Assembly (NCBI RefSeq): GCF_029255145.1
Contig: NZ_JAPUVQ010000127.1
Coordinates: 1-64,000, forward strand
Direction: 5' to 3'
DNA length: 64,000 nucleotides
Source: Accumulibacter sp003538495
GTDB lineage: Bacteria > Pseudomonadota > Gammaproteobacteria > Burkholderiales > Rhodocyclaceae
Of the stretch, positions 1 through 9,011 are shown piece after piece. Each line of letters starts with the position of its first letter. Position 1 is the stretch's first letter. Under the pieces are notes generated by a model. It did not search any database and was not told the origin of the DNA. It saw only the letters and a program-made list of their open reading frames with translations. The position numbers were made by a program, and so were the translations under genes.

Positions 1-1
1 C

Positions 2-106
2 TGCCGCATCAAGCAATTTCGACGTATCGCCACACGCTACGACAAACTCGCCGAGCGTTTCGCTTCCTTCATCGCCCTCGCCGCATCCGTCATTTGGCTC
101 GCTTGA
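2..106 (+). CDS. IS5-family transposase, C-terminal end (runs off window start)
   Basis: The reading frame is open from the window edge and stops at TGA 104-106. It encodes about 34 residues containing RIKQFRRIATRYDKLAERF, the very conserved C-terminus of IS5/IS427-type DDE transposases. The rest of the gene lies outside the window, so intactness cannot be judged. The element's right end should lie within the next 20-30 bases. It abuts a damaged gene on the same strand, which suggests the insertion truncated that gene. Confidence 0.75.
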   Translation, partial: CRIKQFRRIATRYDKLAERFASFIALAASVIWLA

Positions 107-123
107 ATGTCAACACACTCTAG

Positions 124-938
124 GGCAAAGCCGGTGCCCGCTACGTCAAATCGACCGGCGAGGACACCGAATTCCACTGGGCCACCGAGGACATCTACAC
201 TGGATTCTGGACTACGAAACGCGGACGCAAGTGCTCGGCTTTGTCGATCCGAAAGGCCTGACCTTGGGGGCCCGGGGCGGCTGGTCGGACTCCAAGGTCG
301 TTTGCACGCTGTACATGCCGCATGTGGTTGAACGCCAGTTGGCAGCCAGCGGCCAGGAGGTGGAATTTGCGGGCCGGACATCGACTTTCCGGGTGCGCGG
401 GGTGCTGGTTTCGACCTCATCTCTCGCCAGCCTCTCGGCGCAAGCGAAGTTCAACGTTCGCGATGACGAGGGGCGAAATGCTTCGCCAGGCGCGGCGGAT
501 TTCAGGCGATCCCGCATCGTCTTTCCGAGGACCGACACTTCCCACATCGATGATGTTCTGCAACTGCTCTGCCGCGATTCGACGCTCGATCACCTGTTGG
601 CGGTGTCGGCGACGCTGTTCGACAACAGCGCTTACTTCACGCCCTCAGGCGAAGTGGAACACGATCTGGCCCTGCGGCACCAGGAGAGTCCTCTTTCCGA
701 ATCTGAATTTGTGGCTGCCGTGATCTGCTATTACCTCAGACCGGATAGCAAAGGCCACCACGGCGCATGGGCCAGCAAGAATCGGCGCCGGCAATTGATG
801 GACTACACGTCGGACGGAAAATGGCGATTTGGCGGCGAAAAGGTGTCGGACATCCGTGATCACGGCACGCCGTGCGAGGACTCTTGGAAGCACAAGCACA
901 AGGCAGGGAAGGTTAGAGGTGGTACCGGAGAGGGATGA
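124..938 (+). pseudogene. hypothetical gene remnant, 5'-truncated and frameshifted
   Basis: I do not recognise the family. Bases 124-199 read in one frame as protein-like sequence (ARYVKSTGEDTEFHWATEDIY). From about 200 the natural frame changes and continues as ILDYETRTQVLGFVDPKG and onward to the stop at 936-938. If intact, translation of the second part could begin at GTG 231 and give 235 aa. The frame change, the absence of a plausible start and the IS end immediately upstream suggest a gene cut by insertion and then frameshifted. The C-terminal half is charged and shows no membrane segment or signal peptide. Confidence 0.4.
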
Positions 939-1366
939 GCGCAGACCCATTCATAGTCAGTCAATTTGAATCCGATGAATCGGATGAGACTCGGCCTATC
1001 CGATGAGCCAGGAATGTCAGGCGCAAGCTCGGTGGCCTGCATCATCGCCTTTCAACATGACTGCCTACTAGCAACCGCTGAGGGTTTGTTGATTTGATCG
1101 GTGAGTTGTCGGTTTACATGGCGCGCGAGCACCGTGCCGGGCAACAGTCGGCGGCGGAGTAGTCTCGCAATTGTCTCCGCTGCCCGCTCTTGCTTCGCTC
1201 AGGCGGGTACCTGCCTGTTGCTGCCGGCGAGCGCGCCACAGTGGACCGACCGCATGACCCCAACCGACCTGGCGGCGTGACGGGTTGTTCTACGGTGACG
1301 TCGATCTGAATTGCTGAATCCTGCTTACTATCCGCTTCCCGGATCCGAAGAAGCACAAAAGCATAA
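939..1366. other. intergenic stretch with no supported gene
   Basis: No convincing coding sequence on either strand. Short inverted and direct copies of ATCCGATGA occur around 970-1007 and could form a small hairpin. The rest has no recognisable element. It lies between the IS-disrupted gene and the tRNA unit. Confidence 0.5.
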
Positions 1367-1387
1367 CCGCTTGACCGCGACAAGCGG
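1367..1387 (-). terminator. hairpin downstream of tRNA-Cys
   Basis: Seven-base inverted repeat (CCGCTTG / CAAGCGG, 7-nt loop) lying 10 nt past the 3' end of tRNA-Cys in the direction of transcription, followed by a moderately T-rich run. Plausible end of the tRNA transcript, but the U-tract is poor. Confidence 0.45.
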
Positions 1388-1397
1388 CTGTTTTGTC

Positions 1398-1471
1398 TGG
1401 AGGCGCGAGCGGGAGTCGAACCCACCTACACGGATTTGCAATCCGGTGCATAACCGCTTTGCTATCGCGCC
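1398..1471 (-). tRNA. tRNA-Cys (GCA)
   Basis: A 74-nt cloverleaf on the minus strand with acceptor stem GGCGCGA/TCGCGCC, discriminator U and an encoded CCA (TGG at 1398-1400 on the plus strand). The T-loop is GGTTCGACTCC and the anticodon GCA is complementary to 1437-1439. It follows tRNA-Gly by about 100 nt and probably shares its promoter. The Gly-Cys pair downstream of pgsA is a usual betaproteobacterial arrangement. Confidence 0.95.
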
Positions 1472-1568
1472 GTGCCTACCTGGCGGTAGGAAATGCCGCT
1501 GCTTTCGACTGGACTGCGACCAACCTTCGACGAATCGTGTTAACAAGCGGACCACTCGGCAGAGCCTG

Positions 1569-1644
1569 TGGAGCGGGAGAAGAGTCTCGAACTCTCGACC
1601 TATACCTTGGCAAGGTATCGCTCTACCAACTGAGCTACTCCCGC
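1569..1644 (-). tRNA. tRNA-Gly (GCC)
   Basis: A 76-nt minus-strand cloverleaf: acceptor GCGGGAG/CTCCCGC, D-arm AGCTCAGTTGGTAGAGC, anticodon GCC inside CTTGCCAAG, T-loop GTTCGAGAC and an encoded CCA. Its 5' end lies 15 nt downstream of a consensus -10 box. Confidence 0.97.
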
Positions 1645-1659
1645 GTGAAGCGAAGGCGC

Positions 1660-1687
1660 ATTATAAAGGCCTGTCGATCGCTGTCAA
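1660..1687 (-). promoter_or_regulatory. consensus sigma-70 promoter for tRNA-Gly/tRNA-Cys
   Basis: Read on the minus strand there is TTGACA (1682-1687), a 16-nt spacer and TATAAT (1660-1665), a perfect match to both hexamers. Initiation about 7 nt downstream would start a few bases before the tRNA-Gly 5' end. A strong promoter is expected for stable RNA genes. Confidence 0.85.
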
Positions 1688-1748
1688 TGCCTTGTCAAGC
1701 ATTCCTGGCGCACTATTCTGTCCTTGCGCTACTTGCCTGGATTCGTAC

Positions 1749-2327
1749 CTAGCGCCTTCGATCCTCTTCAATCAGGTGCGGCCAGGCCATCCGCATGTAA
1801 TATCCCATCGACCACAGGGTCAACACGGCGGCCACGTAGATCAGCCAGGTGCCCGCCATAGAGACATCCAGGCCCCGGAGGGGAGAATGGTAAAGCAGCA
1901 GCGGAATGGCCACCATCTGCGCGGTGGTCTTGATCTTGCCGATCATCGATACGGCCACGCTGCGGTGCGCGCCAATCTGCGCCATCCATTCGCGCAGGGC
2001 GGAAATGGTGATCTCGCGACCGATGATGATCGCCGCCAGAATGGCATCCAGCCGGCCCAGTTGAACAAGGACGATCAGCGCTGCAGCGACCATCAGTTTG
2101 TCGGCCACCGGATCCAGGAAAGCGCCGAAAGCCGACGTCTGCCGCCAGCGACGCGCAAGATAGCCATCAAGCCAGTCGGTGACGGCCGCGACGACGAACA
2201 CCACCGTTGCCGCCAGATCGCGCCCGACGAAGTGCACCCAGGACTCGGGGACGTAGTAGATGGCGATCATCAACGGAATCAGGACGATCCGCAGCCAGGT
2301 CAACAAAATCGGTATGTTCAGTGGCAT
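1749..2327 (-). CDS. pgsA: CDP-diacylglycerol--glycerol-3-phosphate 3-phosphatidyltransferase
   Basis: Makes phosphatidylglycerol phosphate from CDP-diacylglycerol and glycerol 3-phosphate, the committed step of anionic phospholipid synthesis at the inner membrane. The 192-aa product has the CDP-alcohol phosphatidyltransferase signature DG-x2-AR-x8-G-x3-D-x3-D around residues 50-76 and several hydrophobic helices. Its length is usual for PgsA. The ATG shares its A with the uvrC stop codon, so the two genes are translationally coupled. Confidence 0.95.
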   Translation of the reverse strand: MPLNIPILLTWLRIVLIPLMIAIYYVPESWVHFVGRDLAATVVFVVAAVTDWLDGYLARRWRQTSAFGAFLDPVADKLMVAAALIVLVQLGRLDAILAAIIIGREITISALREWMAQIGAHRSVAVSMIGKIKTTAQMVAIPLLLYHSPLRGLDVSMAGTWLIYVAAVLTLWSMGYYMRMAWPHLIEEDRRR

Positions 2328-4150
2328 CAGTGCAAGGCCGCGTAAATTTTCTCGGCGAGTTCCCGGCTGATTCCCGGAACTGCGGTCAGTTGGTCTATCC
2401 CGGCACCCGCAATGCCTTGCAAGCCGCCAAAACGAGAGATCAGTGCTTTACGCCGCATTGGCCCGATACCCCCGATCTCTTCGAGCCGCGAAGTTCGCGC
2501 TGTCTTGCCACGCCTGGCGCGGTGTCCCGAAACCGCAAAGCGATGCGCCTCGTCGCGGACTTCCTGGATCAGATGCAAAGCGGGATGTTCAGACGGCAAT
2601 TGTAACGGGTCGCGGCCATCCGCGAAAACCAGCGTTTCCAGACCCGGCTTGCGTGCCTCGCCCTTGCTAACGCCAAGGATCAGCAGCTGCGCCAGGCCGA
2701 GTTCCTCGAGCGCCGAGCCCGCGGCGCTGACCTGGCCGCTGCCACCATCGATCAGGATCAGATCCGGCACGGCGCCGTCGCCGTCGCCGGTAAGCAGCTT
2801 CTCGTAGCGACGCAGTACCGCTTGCCGCATCGCCGCGTAATCGTCGCCGGGCTGAACGTCGCGAATATTGAAGCGCCGATACTCGGACTTGCGCATGCCG
2901 CTACCCTGAAAGACGACGCACGCCGCGACCGTCGCCGCGCCTTGCGTATGACTGATGTCGAAACACTCGAGGCGTCCCTCCTTGCCCTCCCCGACCTCGA
3001 ACTCGAGCACCTGGCACAACGCTTCAAGCCGCTGCCCCTGCCGCGACAGCACACTGCGGCGCGCGGCGATGGCCAGGCGCGCGTTCTGTTCAGCCATTTC
3101 CACCCAGATCCTCTGCATGGTCAGCCTGGCCTCGGCGACCCTGACCGGTCGGCCGGCTGCTTCGCTGAGCCAATCCGCAAGCTCGCCATCTGCCGGCGGC
3201 AAGTTGACCAGGATCTGCAAGGGTATCGGGTGCACGAGATAGTGCTGGGTGAGAAAGGCGGCCAGCGCTTCTGGTGCTGACGAATCGGCAGAATTACCGG
3301 GAAACTGCGGCCGGTCACCGAGATGCCGACCGCCGCGGACCATCGCCAGGTTGACGCACAGGATGCCATGTTCGTCAACCGCGGCGACGATGTCGACATC
3401 GCCGCCCTTGCCGCTGTCGACGTATTGCTTGTCCTGCACCTGACGCAAGGATTGGATCTGGTCACGGCAAACGGCAGCCTGCTCGAAAGCGAGATTGGCT
3501 GCCGCCGTGTCCATCGCTGCCGACAGGCGTCCGATGACGTCCTGCTGGCGCCCCTGCAGAAACATGTTCGCCATCTCGACGTCCTCGGCATAGCGATCGG
3601 CTTCGATCAGCCCGACGCAGGGCCCCGAACAACGCTTGATCTGGTACAGCAGGCACGGCCGCGAGCGGTTGTTGAACACCCCGTTCTCGCAAGTGCGCAG
3701 GCGAAACATCTTCTGCAGCAGATGAATGCTTTCACGCACCGCCAGTACCGATGGAAAGGGACCGAAGTAGTCGGCGCGCCGGTCGGTCGCGCCACGGAAA
3801 AAGCCCAGGCGCGGGTAGCGATCGTGCGTCAGCACGATGTAGGGGTAGGACTTGTCGTCGCGAAAGAGGATGTTGTAGCGTGGTGACAGGCTCTTGATCA
3901 GGTTGTTTTCGAGCAGTAGCGCCTCGGCCTCCGAGCGCGTCACCGTGGTTTCGACGCGAGCGATCTGGGCGACCATCAGAGCGATCCGCGGACTTGGGTG
4001 GCGATCGCGAAAATACGACGCGACGCGCTTCTTGAGGTTCTTGGCCTTGCCGACGTAGAGCACGGTGTCGGAGCCATCGAGCATCCGATAGACTCCGGGC
4101 AGCTCAGTCAGCGTGGCCAGCAGGGATTTGGCGTCGAAGGGGTGTTCCAT
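2327..4150 (-). CDS. uvrC: excinuclease ABC subunit C
   Basis: Incises DNA on both sides of a lesion within the UvrBC complex of nucleotide excision repair. The 607-aa product begins with a GIY-YIG nuclease domain (G19-V-Y21 and Y32-V-G34), followed by a UVR motif near 205-240, the RNase H-like C-terminal nuclease with the ECFDISH motif, and a helix-hairpin-helix end. The open frame extends 29 codons further upstream, but ATG 4150 gives the family N-terminus (MEHPFD). No strong ribosome-binding site is visible. It is divergent from earP, 44 bp away. Confidence 0.95.
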   Translation of the reverse strand: MEHPFDAKSLLATLTELPGVYRMLDGSDTVLYVGKAKNLKKRVASYFRDRHPSPRIALMVAQIARVETTVTRSEAEALLLENNLIKSLSPRYNILFRDDKSYPYIVLTHDRYPRLGFFRGATDRRADYFGPFPSVLAVRESIHLLQKMFRLRTCENGVFNNRSRPCLLYQIKRCSGPCVGLIEADRYAEDVEMANMFLQGRQQDVIGRLSAAMDTAAANLAFEQAAVCRDQIQSLRQVQDKQYVDSGKGGDVDIVAAVDEHGILCVNLAMVRGGRHLGDRPQFPGNSADSSAPEALAAFLTQHYLVHPIPLQILVNLPPADGELADWLSEAAGRPVRVAEARLTMQRIWVEMAEQNARLAIAARRSVLSRQGQRLEALCQVLEFEVGEGKEGRLECFDISHTQGAATVAACVVFQGSGMRKSEYRRFNIRDVQPGDDYAAMRQAVLRRYEKLLTGDGDGAVPDLILIDGGSGQVSAAGSALEELGLAQLLILGVSKGEARKPGLETLVFADGRDPLQLPSEHPALHLIQEVRDEAHRFAVSGHRARRGKTARTSRLEEIGGIGPMRRKALISRFGGLQGIAGAGIDQLTAVPGISRELAEKIYAALH

Positions 4151-4194
4151 GAGCTTTCGCGGTGGCGGCCGGCTGACGTAGGATAGCGCTTTCG

Positions 4195-5391
4195 ATGTTA
4201 TCACGCCCGCCAGTGCCACCCTTGCCACCCGTTGCACCCGAGCCGGACACGGCCGCCGGCCCCGACTGGGATGTCTTCTGCAGGATCATCGACAACTTCG
4301 GCGACATCGGCGTTTGCTGGCGGTTGGCCCGACAGCTGGCCAGCGAACACCGTTTGCGGGTGCGCTTGTGGGTCGATCAGCTGCAGACCTTCAATGTGCT
4401 CTGCCCAAAGGTGGACCCGACGCTGGCGATGCAGCTCGTGCAGGGGATCGAAGTCCGGCGCTGGGAACCGCGCTTCGCCGCGATAGCTCCCGCCGCGGTG
4501 GTGCTGGAAACCTTCGCCTGCCGCCTGCCCGAGACTTTCGTGGTAAGTATGGCGCAACGTTCGCCGCGCCCGGCGTGGATCAATCTCGATTACCTGAGTG
4601 CCGAAGACTGGGTCGCTGGCTGCCATACCCTGCCCTCGCCGCACCCGCGGTTGCCGCTCGACAAGTTCTTCTTCTTCCCCGGATTCACCGGCGCCACCGG
4701 TGGCCTGCTGCGCGAGCACGACTTGCTGGGTCGCCGCCGGCACTTCGCCGGCGACGCTGATTTGCAGATCGCTTTCTGGCGCCAGGCGGGCTGCGTTCCG
4801 CCGCCAGGCGACCGTCTGCTGGTCTCGCTGTTCGCCTACGAGACCCCGGCGATCAACGACCTGCTGGCCGCATGGGAAGTGTCGGAGATCCCCGTCTGCT
4901 GCCTGGCGCCGCTGTCGCGCGCGCTACCACAGATTCGCAGCTACGCTGGGCGGTCCATCGAAGCCGGCGACACGTTCCGCCGTGGCGCACTGGAAATCCG
5001 CATCCTGCCGTTCCTGGAACAGGACCACTACGACCAGCTGCTATGGCTCTGCGACCTCAATTTCGTCCGTGGCGAAGATTCCTTCGTTCGCGCGCAATGG
5101 GCAGCGAAGCCGCTGGTCTGGCACATCTACCCGCAGGCGGCAGGCGCCCACGTCATCAAGCTCGACGCCTTTCTAGCGCTCTACTGTGCCGAGCTGCCGG
5201 CGGGCGGCACCACAGCCTTGCGCGAATTCTGGCATAAGTGGAATGCGGGAAGAATCGAATCGGCGTCCTGGCGAAAACTGGCCGCGAGTCTTCCGACCCT
5301 GCGCGAGCACGCTCAGCGCTGGCAGGAAAGCCTGGCCCGACAGGACGATCTGGCCAGCCGCCTGCTACGCTTCGCCCATTCCAAGTTATAA
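4195..5391 (+). CDS. earP: EF-P arginine 32 rhamnosyltransferase
   Basis: Transfers rhamnose from dTDP-rhamnose to Arg32 of elongation factor P, activating it to rescue ribosomes at polyproline stretches. The 398-aa protein has the family N-terminal motif DNFGDIGVCWRLARQL with the conserved aspartates at D33 and D37, and the nucleotide-sugar-binding RGEDSFVRAQWA near 292-303. A proline-rich stretch of about 20 residues precedes the usual N-terminus, so the true start may be slightly downstream. efp follows directly, as in other EarP-type genomes. Confidence 0.93.
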   Translation: MLSRPPVPPLPPVAPEPDTAAGPDWDVFCRIIDNFGDIGVCWRLARQLASEHRLRVRLWVDQLQTFNVLCPKVDPTLAMQLVQGIEVRRWEPRFAAIAPAAVVLETFACRLPETFVVSMAQRSPRPAWINLDYLSAEDWVAGCHTLPSPHPRLPLDKFFFFPGFTGATGGLLREHDLLGRRRHFAGDADLQIAFWRQAGCVPPPGDRLLVSLFAYETPAINDLLAAWEVSEIPVCCLAPLSRALPQIRSYAGRSIEAGDTFRRGALEIRILPFLEQDHYDQLLWLCDLNFVRGEDSFVRAQWAAKPLVWHIYPQAAGAHVIKLDAFLALYCAELPAGGTTALREFWHKWNAGRIESASWRKLAASLPTLREHAQRWQESLARQDDLASRLLRFAHSKL

Positions 5392-5392
5392 T
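5387..5392 (+). promoter_or_regulatory. possible -10 box for efp
   Basis: A perfect TATAAT overlaps the earP stop codon and lies 35 nt before the efp ATG. No good -35 hexamer sits 16-18 nt upstream. It could give efp its own transcript, which would suit a highly expressed translation factor, but support is only partial. Confidence 0.35.
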
Positions 5393-5427
5393 CATCGGCT
5401 TATCCAAACTGCTTTCTGGAACGTTCG

Positions 5428-5985
5428 ATGAAAACCGCACAAGAGCTTCGCGCAGGCAACGTCTTCATGGTCGGCGACAACCCGATGGTGGTGTTGAAAT
5501 CCGAGTACGTCAAATCCGGGCGTAACGCATCGGTGGTCAAGATGAAGATGAAGAATCTGCTGACCGAATCGCCCAGCGAAACCGTCTATCGTGCCGACGA
5601 CAAGTTCGACGTCATCCAGCTTGAACGCAAGGAAGTCAGCTATTCGTACTTCGCCGACCCGCTCTATGTATTCATGGACGCCGAATACAATCAATACGAA
5701 ATAGAGCCCGACTGCATGGCTGACGCCCTGAGCTACCTTGAAGACGGGATGCCTTGCGAGGCGGTGTTCTACAACGGCAAGGCGATCTCGATCGAGTTGC
5801 CGAGCAGCATCGTTCGTGAAGTGGTGTATACCGAGCCTGCGGTCAAGGGCGACACCTCGGGCAAGGTCTTGAAACCTGCCCGGCTGGCCACCGGTTTCGA
5901 ACTGCCCGTTCCGGCGTTTGTCGAGATCGGGGACAAGATCGAAATCGACACCCGTACCAACGAATATCGCTCGCGGGCCAAGTAG
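5428..5985 (+). CDS. efp: elongation factor P
   Basis: Binds the ribosome between the P and E sites and speeds peptide bond formation at proline runs. The 185-aa product has the three beta-barrel domains of EF-P. The tip loop reads KSGRN with arginine at position 32, the residue glycosylated by EarP, rather than the lysine used by the EpmA/B pathway. The adjacent upstream earP explains this. Length is standard and the coding sequence looks intact. Confidence 0.97.
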   Translation: MKTAQELRAGNVFMVGDNPMVVLKSEYVKSGRNASVVKMKMKNLLTESPSETVYRADDKFDVIQLERKEVSYSYFADPLYVFMDAEYNQYEIEPDCMADALSYLEDGMPCEAVFYNGKAISIELPSSIVREVVYTEPAVKGDTSGKVLKPARLATGFELPVPAFVEIGDKIEIDTRTNEYRSRAK

Positions 5986-6054
5986 TCCGCGCGTCTGACC
6001 GTTGTCGGTCGCGTATCCAGCATGCAGCTTTGGCTGCCTGTTGTTCTATTGGCG

Positions 6055-7092
6055 TCAGGTAGACAAGCGCAGCGCCGCGGCAACGCCGGACTGATAGCTC
6101 GCGTCTTTCTGCAGGCTCGACCAGTCGACCGCTGCCGTCACCGGTAACAGGCGCTCGATACGCCCTGCTCGTAAGGCATCGGGAACCGGCTGCCATTTGG
6201 CCAGCACTTCGCCGACCGCCTGTGGAGCATTGCACACCAGCAGCATGTCGCAGCCGGCGTCCCACGCCGCCGTGCAGCGCGCGACGATGTCGCCGGCAAC
6301 TCCGGCGCCGGCCATCGACAGATCGTCACTGAAGATTACGCCGGCGAAGGCCAGTTCTTCCCGAAGCAGACGATTCCAGACCGGCGAGAAGCCCGCCGGC
6401 CGATGGTCCACCTGCCGATAGATCACGTGCGCCGGCATCACCGCGTCCAGGCCAAGCCGGCGATAGGGCTCCAGATCGGAAGCCATTTCGTCCAGGCCGC
6501 GCTCGTCCACTGGCAAGGCGACATGCGAATCCGCCTCGGCCCAGCCGTGACCCGGAAAGTGCTTGCCGCAAGCGGCCATGCCGGCGCCATGCAGACCTTC
6601 GATGAACGCGCCGGCCAGGTCGACGACGGCAGCCGGATCGCCGTGGAAAGACCGATCACCGATGACGCCGCTGCGCCCCCAGTCGAGGTCCAGCACCGGC
6701 GTAAACGACAGGTCGACGCCACGCGCCCGCAACTCGGCCGCCAGGACATAGCCCAGCTCGCGGGCGGTCGCGCGGGCCAGCGGCCGGTCGCGGTCCCACA
6801 AGTCGCCGAGACGGCGCATCGGCGGCAACCGCGTGAAGCCTTGTCGGCAGCGCTGCACCCGGCCACCTTCGTGGTCGATGGCAATGGCCAGGGGCGGCGA
6901 CCGAAGGGCATGTACCGCCGCCGTCAATCGCTCGAGTTGCTCCGGCGACTGGTAGTTCCTGGAAAACAGGATCACCCCGCCAAGCAGCGGGTGGCGCAAA
7001 CGCTGGCTCTCGCCCGCGGACAGGGTCGGTCCGGCGAGGTCAATCATCAGCGGTCCGAGTGGCAGCCGCTCGGGGGGGTTGACGGTGTTCAT
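6055..7092 (-). CDS. nagZ: beta-N-acetylhexosaminidase, peptidoglycan recycling
   Basis: Cytoplasmic glycoside hydrolase family 3 enzyme that removes N-acetylglucosamine from anhydromuropeptides. The 345-aa protein carries AIDHEGGRVQR (71-81), the catalytic loop KHFPGHG (177-183) and the SDDLSM nucleophile motif (D256). The start overlaps the acpS stop as ATGA, so it is the last gene of the co-oriented operon that runs down from lepA. The 69-bp gap to convergent efp contains only weak hairpins. Confidence 0.95.
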   Translation of the reverse strand: MNTVNPPERLPLGPLMIDLAGPTLSAGESQRLRHPLLGGVILFSRNYQSPEQLERLTAAVHALRSPPLAIAIDHEGGRVQRCRQGFTRLPPMRRLGDLWDRDRPLARATARELGYVLAAELRARGVDLSFTPVLDLDWGRSGVIGDRSFHGDPAAVVDLAGAFIEGLHGAGMAACGKHFPGHGWAEADSHVALPVDERGLDEMASDLEPYRRLGLDAVMPAHVIYRQVDHRPAGFSPVWNRLLREELAFAGVIFSDDLSMAGAGVAGDIVARCTAAWDAGCDMLLVCNAPQAVGEVLAKWQPVPDALRAGRIERLLPVTAAVDWSSLQKDASYQSGVAAALRLST

Positions 7093-7466
7093 GCCTGCTC
7101 CATGATCACGAAGGCGACGGCGAAGTCTTCCTCATCGCTGATCGAGAGGTGCGCGACCAGCCCGCGCGTCGCCAGATGGGCAGCGAGCGCGGCCGCGTAT
7201 TCGAATACCGGTCTGCCCAGTGCATCGTGAGTGACACCGATATTCGGCAAGGTGGCCGGTGCCGCGAGACCGATCCCGAGCGCTTTGCCGAAGGCTTCCT
7301 TGGCAGCGAAACGCTTGGCGAGAAACCGCGCCGGCTGCCGCGTGCCGGCAAACTCGGTGCACTCGCGCGGTGACAGCAGTTTCGCCAGTGCGCGCTGGCC
7401 GTGCCGCTCGTACAGCGTGCCAAGACGGGCGATCGCGACAATGTCGGTGCCGATGCCCGCGATCAT
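7089..7466 (-). CDS. acpS: holo-[acyl-carrier-protein] synthase
   Basis: Transfers 4'-phosphopantetheine from CoA to the serine of acyl carrier protein. At 125 aa it has the two signature motifs, GTDIV with D8 and FAAKEAFGKALG with E57, which bind the magnesium ion. It overlaps both pdxJ upstream and nagZ downstream by 4 bases. The ACP substrate is encoded elsewhere in this window at 20526-20762. Confidence 0.96.
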   Translation of the reverse strand: MIAGIGTDIVAIARLGTLYERHGQRALAKLLSPRECTEFAGTRQPARFLAKRFAAKEAFGKALGIGLAAPATLPNIGVTHDALGRPVFEYAAALAAHLATRGLVAHLSISDEEDFAVAFVIMEQA

Positions 7467-8236
7467 GGCGCCGGCGCAGGTGCCAACCCTGATCCCTGCG
7501 CTTCGCGAAGCAGGCGTTTCATTTCCCGCACTGCTTCGCGCAGGCCAACGAAGACCGCCCGGCTGATGATCGCGTGTCCGATGTGCAGTTCCCGGATCCC
7601 GGCCAGTTGCGCCACCGGCTGGACGTTGAAGTAGTTGAGCGCGTGTCCGGCGTTGAAACGCATGCCGAGCTGGCGAATGGTCTCGCCGGCCAGCCTGATC
7701 TTTTCGATCTCGGCCAGCACCGCAGTGCTCTCGGGATCACGCCCCTGGGTGTAGAAGGCGTGCGCATAGGGGCCGGTGTGGATTTCGCAGACGCGCGCGC
7801 CGATTTTCGCGGCGGCCTCGACCTGCGCCGGCTCGGCATTGATGAATACGCTGCTGACGATCCCCGCCTCGGCGAGCCGGTCCACTGCCTGGCGCAGCCG
7901 GGCTTCCTGCGCCAGGACGTCGAGCCCCCCTTCGGTGGTCACTTCGTGCCGCCCTTCCGGGACCAGCATCGCCATTTGCGGCTTGACCCGACAGGCGATG
8001 GCGACCATCTCGTCGGTCGCGGCCATTTCGAGATTGAGCTTGATCTGCGCCAGATCACGCAGCTTCTCGACGTCGGCGTCCTGGATGTGCCGCCGGTCCT
8101 CGCGCAGGTGAATGGTGATGCCATCGGCACCGCCAAGGTGTGCCTCGACCGCCGCCCAGACCGGATCAGGCTCGTAGGTGCAGCGCGCCTGCCGGATCGT
8201 CGCCACGTGGTCGATATTGACGCCGAGTTCAATCAT
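7463..8236 (-). CDS. pdxJ: pyridoxine 5'-phosphate synthase
   Basis: Condenses 1-deoxyxylulose 5-phosphate with 3-amino-2-oxopropyl phosphate to make pyridoxine 5'-phosphate in the DXP-dependent vitamin B6 route. The 257-aa product begins with the characteristic ELGVNIDHVATIRQAR and contains GITIHLREDRRHIQD, both diagnostic for PdxJ. It overlaps recO and acpS by 4 bases each, giving tight translational coupling. Vitamin B6 is needed by the PLP decarboxylase at 48755, but no regulatory link is implied. Confidence 0.97.
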   Translation of the reverse strand: MIELGVNIDHVATIRQARCTYEPDPVWAAVEAHLGGADGITIHLREDRRHIQDADVEKLRDLAQIKLNLEMAATDEMVAIACRVKPQMAMLVPEGRHEVTTEGGLDVLAQEARLRQAVDRLAEAGIVSSVFINAEPAQVEAAAKIGARVCEIHTGPYAHAFYTQGRDPESTAVLAEIEKIRLAGETIRQLGMRFNAGHALNYFNVQPVAQLAGIRELHIGHAIISRAVFVGLREAVREMKRLLREAQGSGLAPAPAP

Positions 8237-8949
8237 AGTTCCTGTAGCTCCATGAAGATTCTGCGGCTTGCCAGACGCCTGCCGCCCGTGTAGTGGCCGA
8301 TCAGCGTGCGCATCAGTTGCTTGGCTTCGGCCAGCGAACGCGGATCGGAGAAATCCTCTCGCGCCAGGTCGATCAAGGTCCTGCCACTTACCGACAGCGC
8401 CGAGTTGCCGGGGCCCGGCAAACGCACCGGACCACGTTCGATTTCGTAGGCGTAGTGCGCGCTGTCGTCGACCGCCAGACCGTCGGTATCGGTCTCGAGG
8501 CTCAGACCGTAGCCCAGTTCCTGCAGCAGCGTCCGCTCGAAACGCCGCAAGTCCGATTCCTGCGCACCATCGGCAAAACGACGCAAGGTCTCGGCATAGG
8601 CCGCGAAGAGCCGCGCGTGCGCGTCCTCGCGGGGCAGCAGGTGGATCAGTAGTTCGTTGAGGTAGTAGCCACAGAACAAGGCTTTACCTGCCAGCAACGG
8701 CTGCCCGCCGCGCCACTCGGCCTTCATCAGCGTTTGCACCTCGCCCCGGCCCGCCCAGCCGACCTCGAGTGGCTGAAAAGCCAGCAGAACGCCGCGCAAT
8801 ATCGAGCGCGGCCGCCGCGCACCGCGCGCCAGCAGGGCGACACGACCGAAGTCGCGCGAAAAGACGTCGATGATCAGGCTGGTCTCGCTGTACGGGTAGG
8901 CATGCAGCACGAACGCCGGCTGTGCATCGACCTTGTGCCGCTGATTCAC
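8233..8949 (-). CDS. recO: DNA repair protein RecO
   Basis: Helps load RecA onto SSB-coated single-stranded DNA with RecR. From GTG 8949 the protein is 238 aa, the usual length, with the N-terminal OB-fold (residues about 8-80, FVLHAYPYSETSLIIDVF) and the helical C-terminal domain. The zinc-binding cysteines of some RecO proteins are absent. The frame stays open for 36 more codons upstream, but those residues do not look like RecO, and a GGGAA stretch precedes GTG 8949 closely. Upstream neighbour era ends 62 bp away. Confidence 0.88.
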   Translation of the reverse strand: MNQRHKVDAQPAFVLHAYPYSETSLIIDVFSRDFGRVALLARGARRPRSILRGVLLAFQPLEVGWAGRGEVQTLMKAEWRGGQPLLAGKALFCGYYLNELLIHLLPREDAHARLFAAYAETLRRFADGAQESDLRRFERTLLQELGYGLSLETDTDGLAVDDSAHYAYEIERGPVRLPGPGNSALSVSGRTLIDLAREDFSDPRSLAEAKQLMRTLIGHYTGGRRLASRRIFMELQEL

Positions 8950-9011
8950 TTCCCGACTCGCCGGCCAGCGTACTGCGACAAACCCATTGCCTCTCCTGCC
9001 TGTTCTTCCGT

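Noticed and set aside
6022..6040. Hairpin between efp and nagZ as a terminator
   Set aside because: Only a 5-bp stem (GCAGC/GCTGC) and a broken T-run; too weak to assert.
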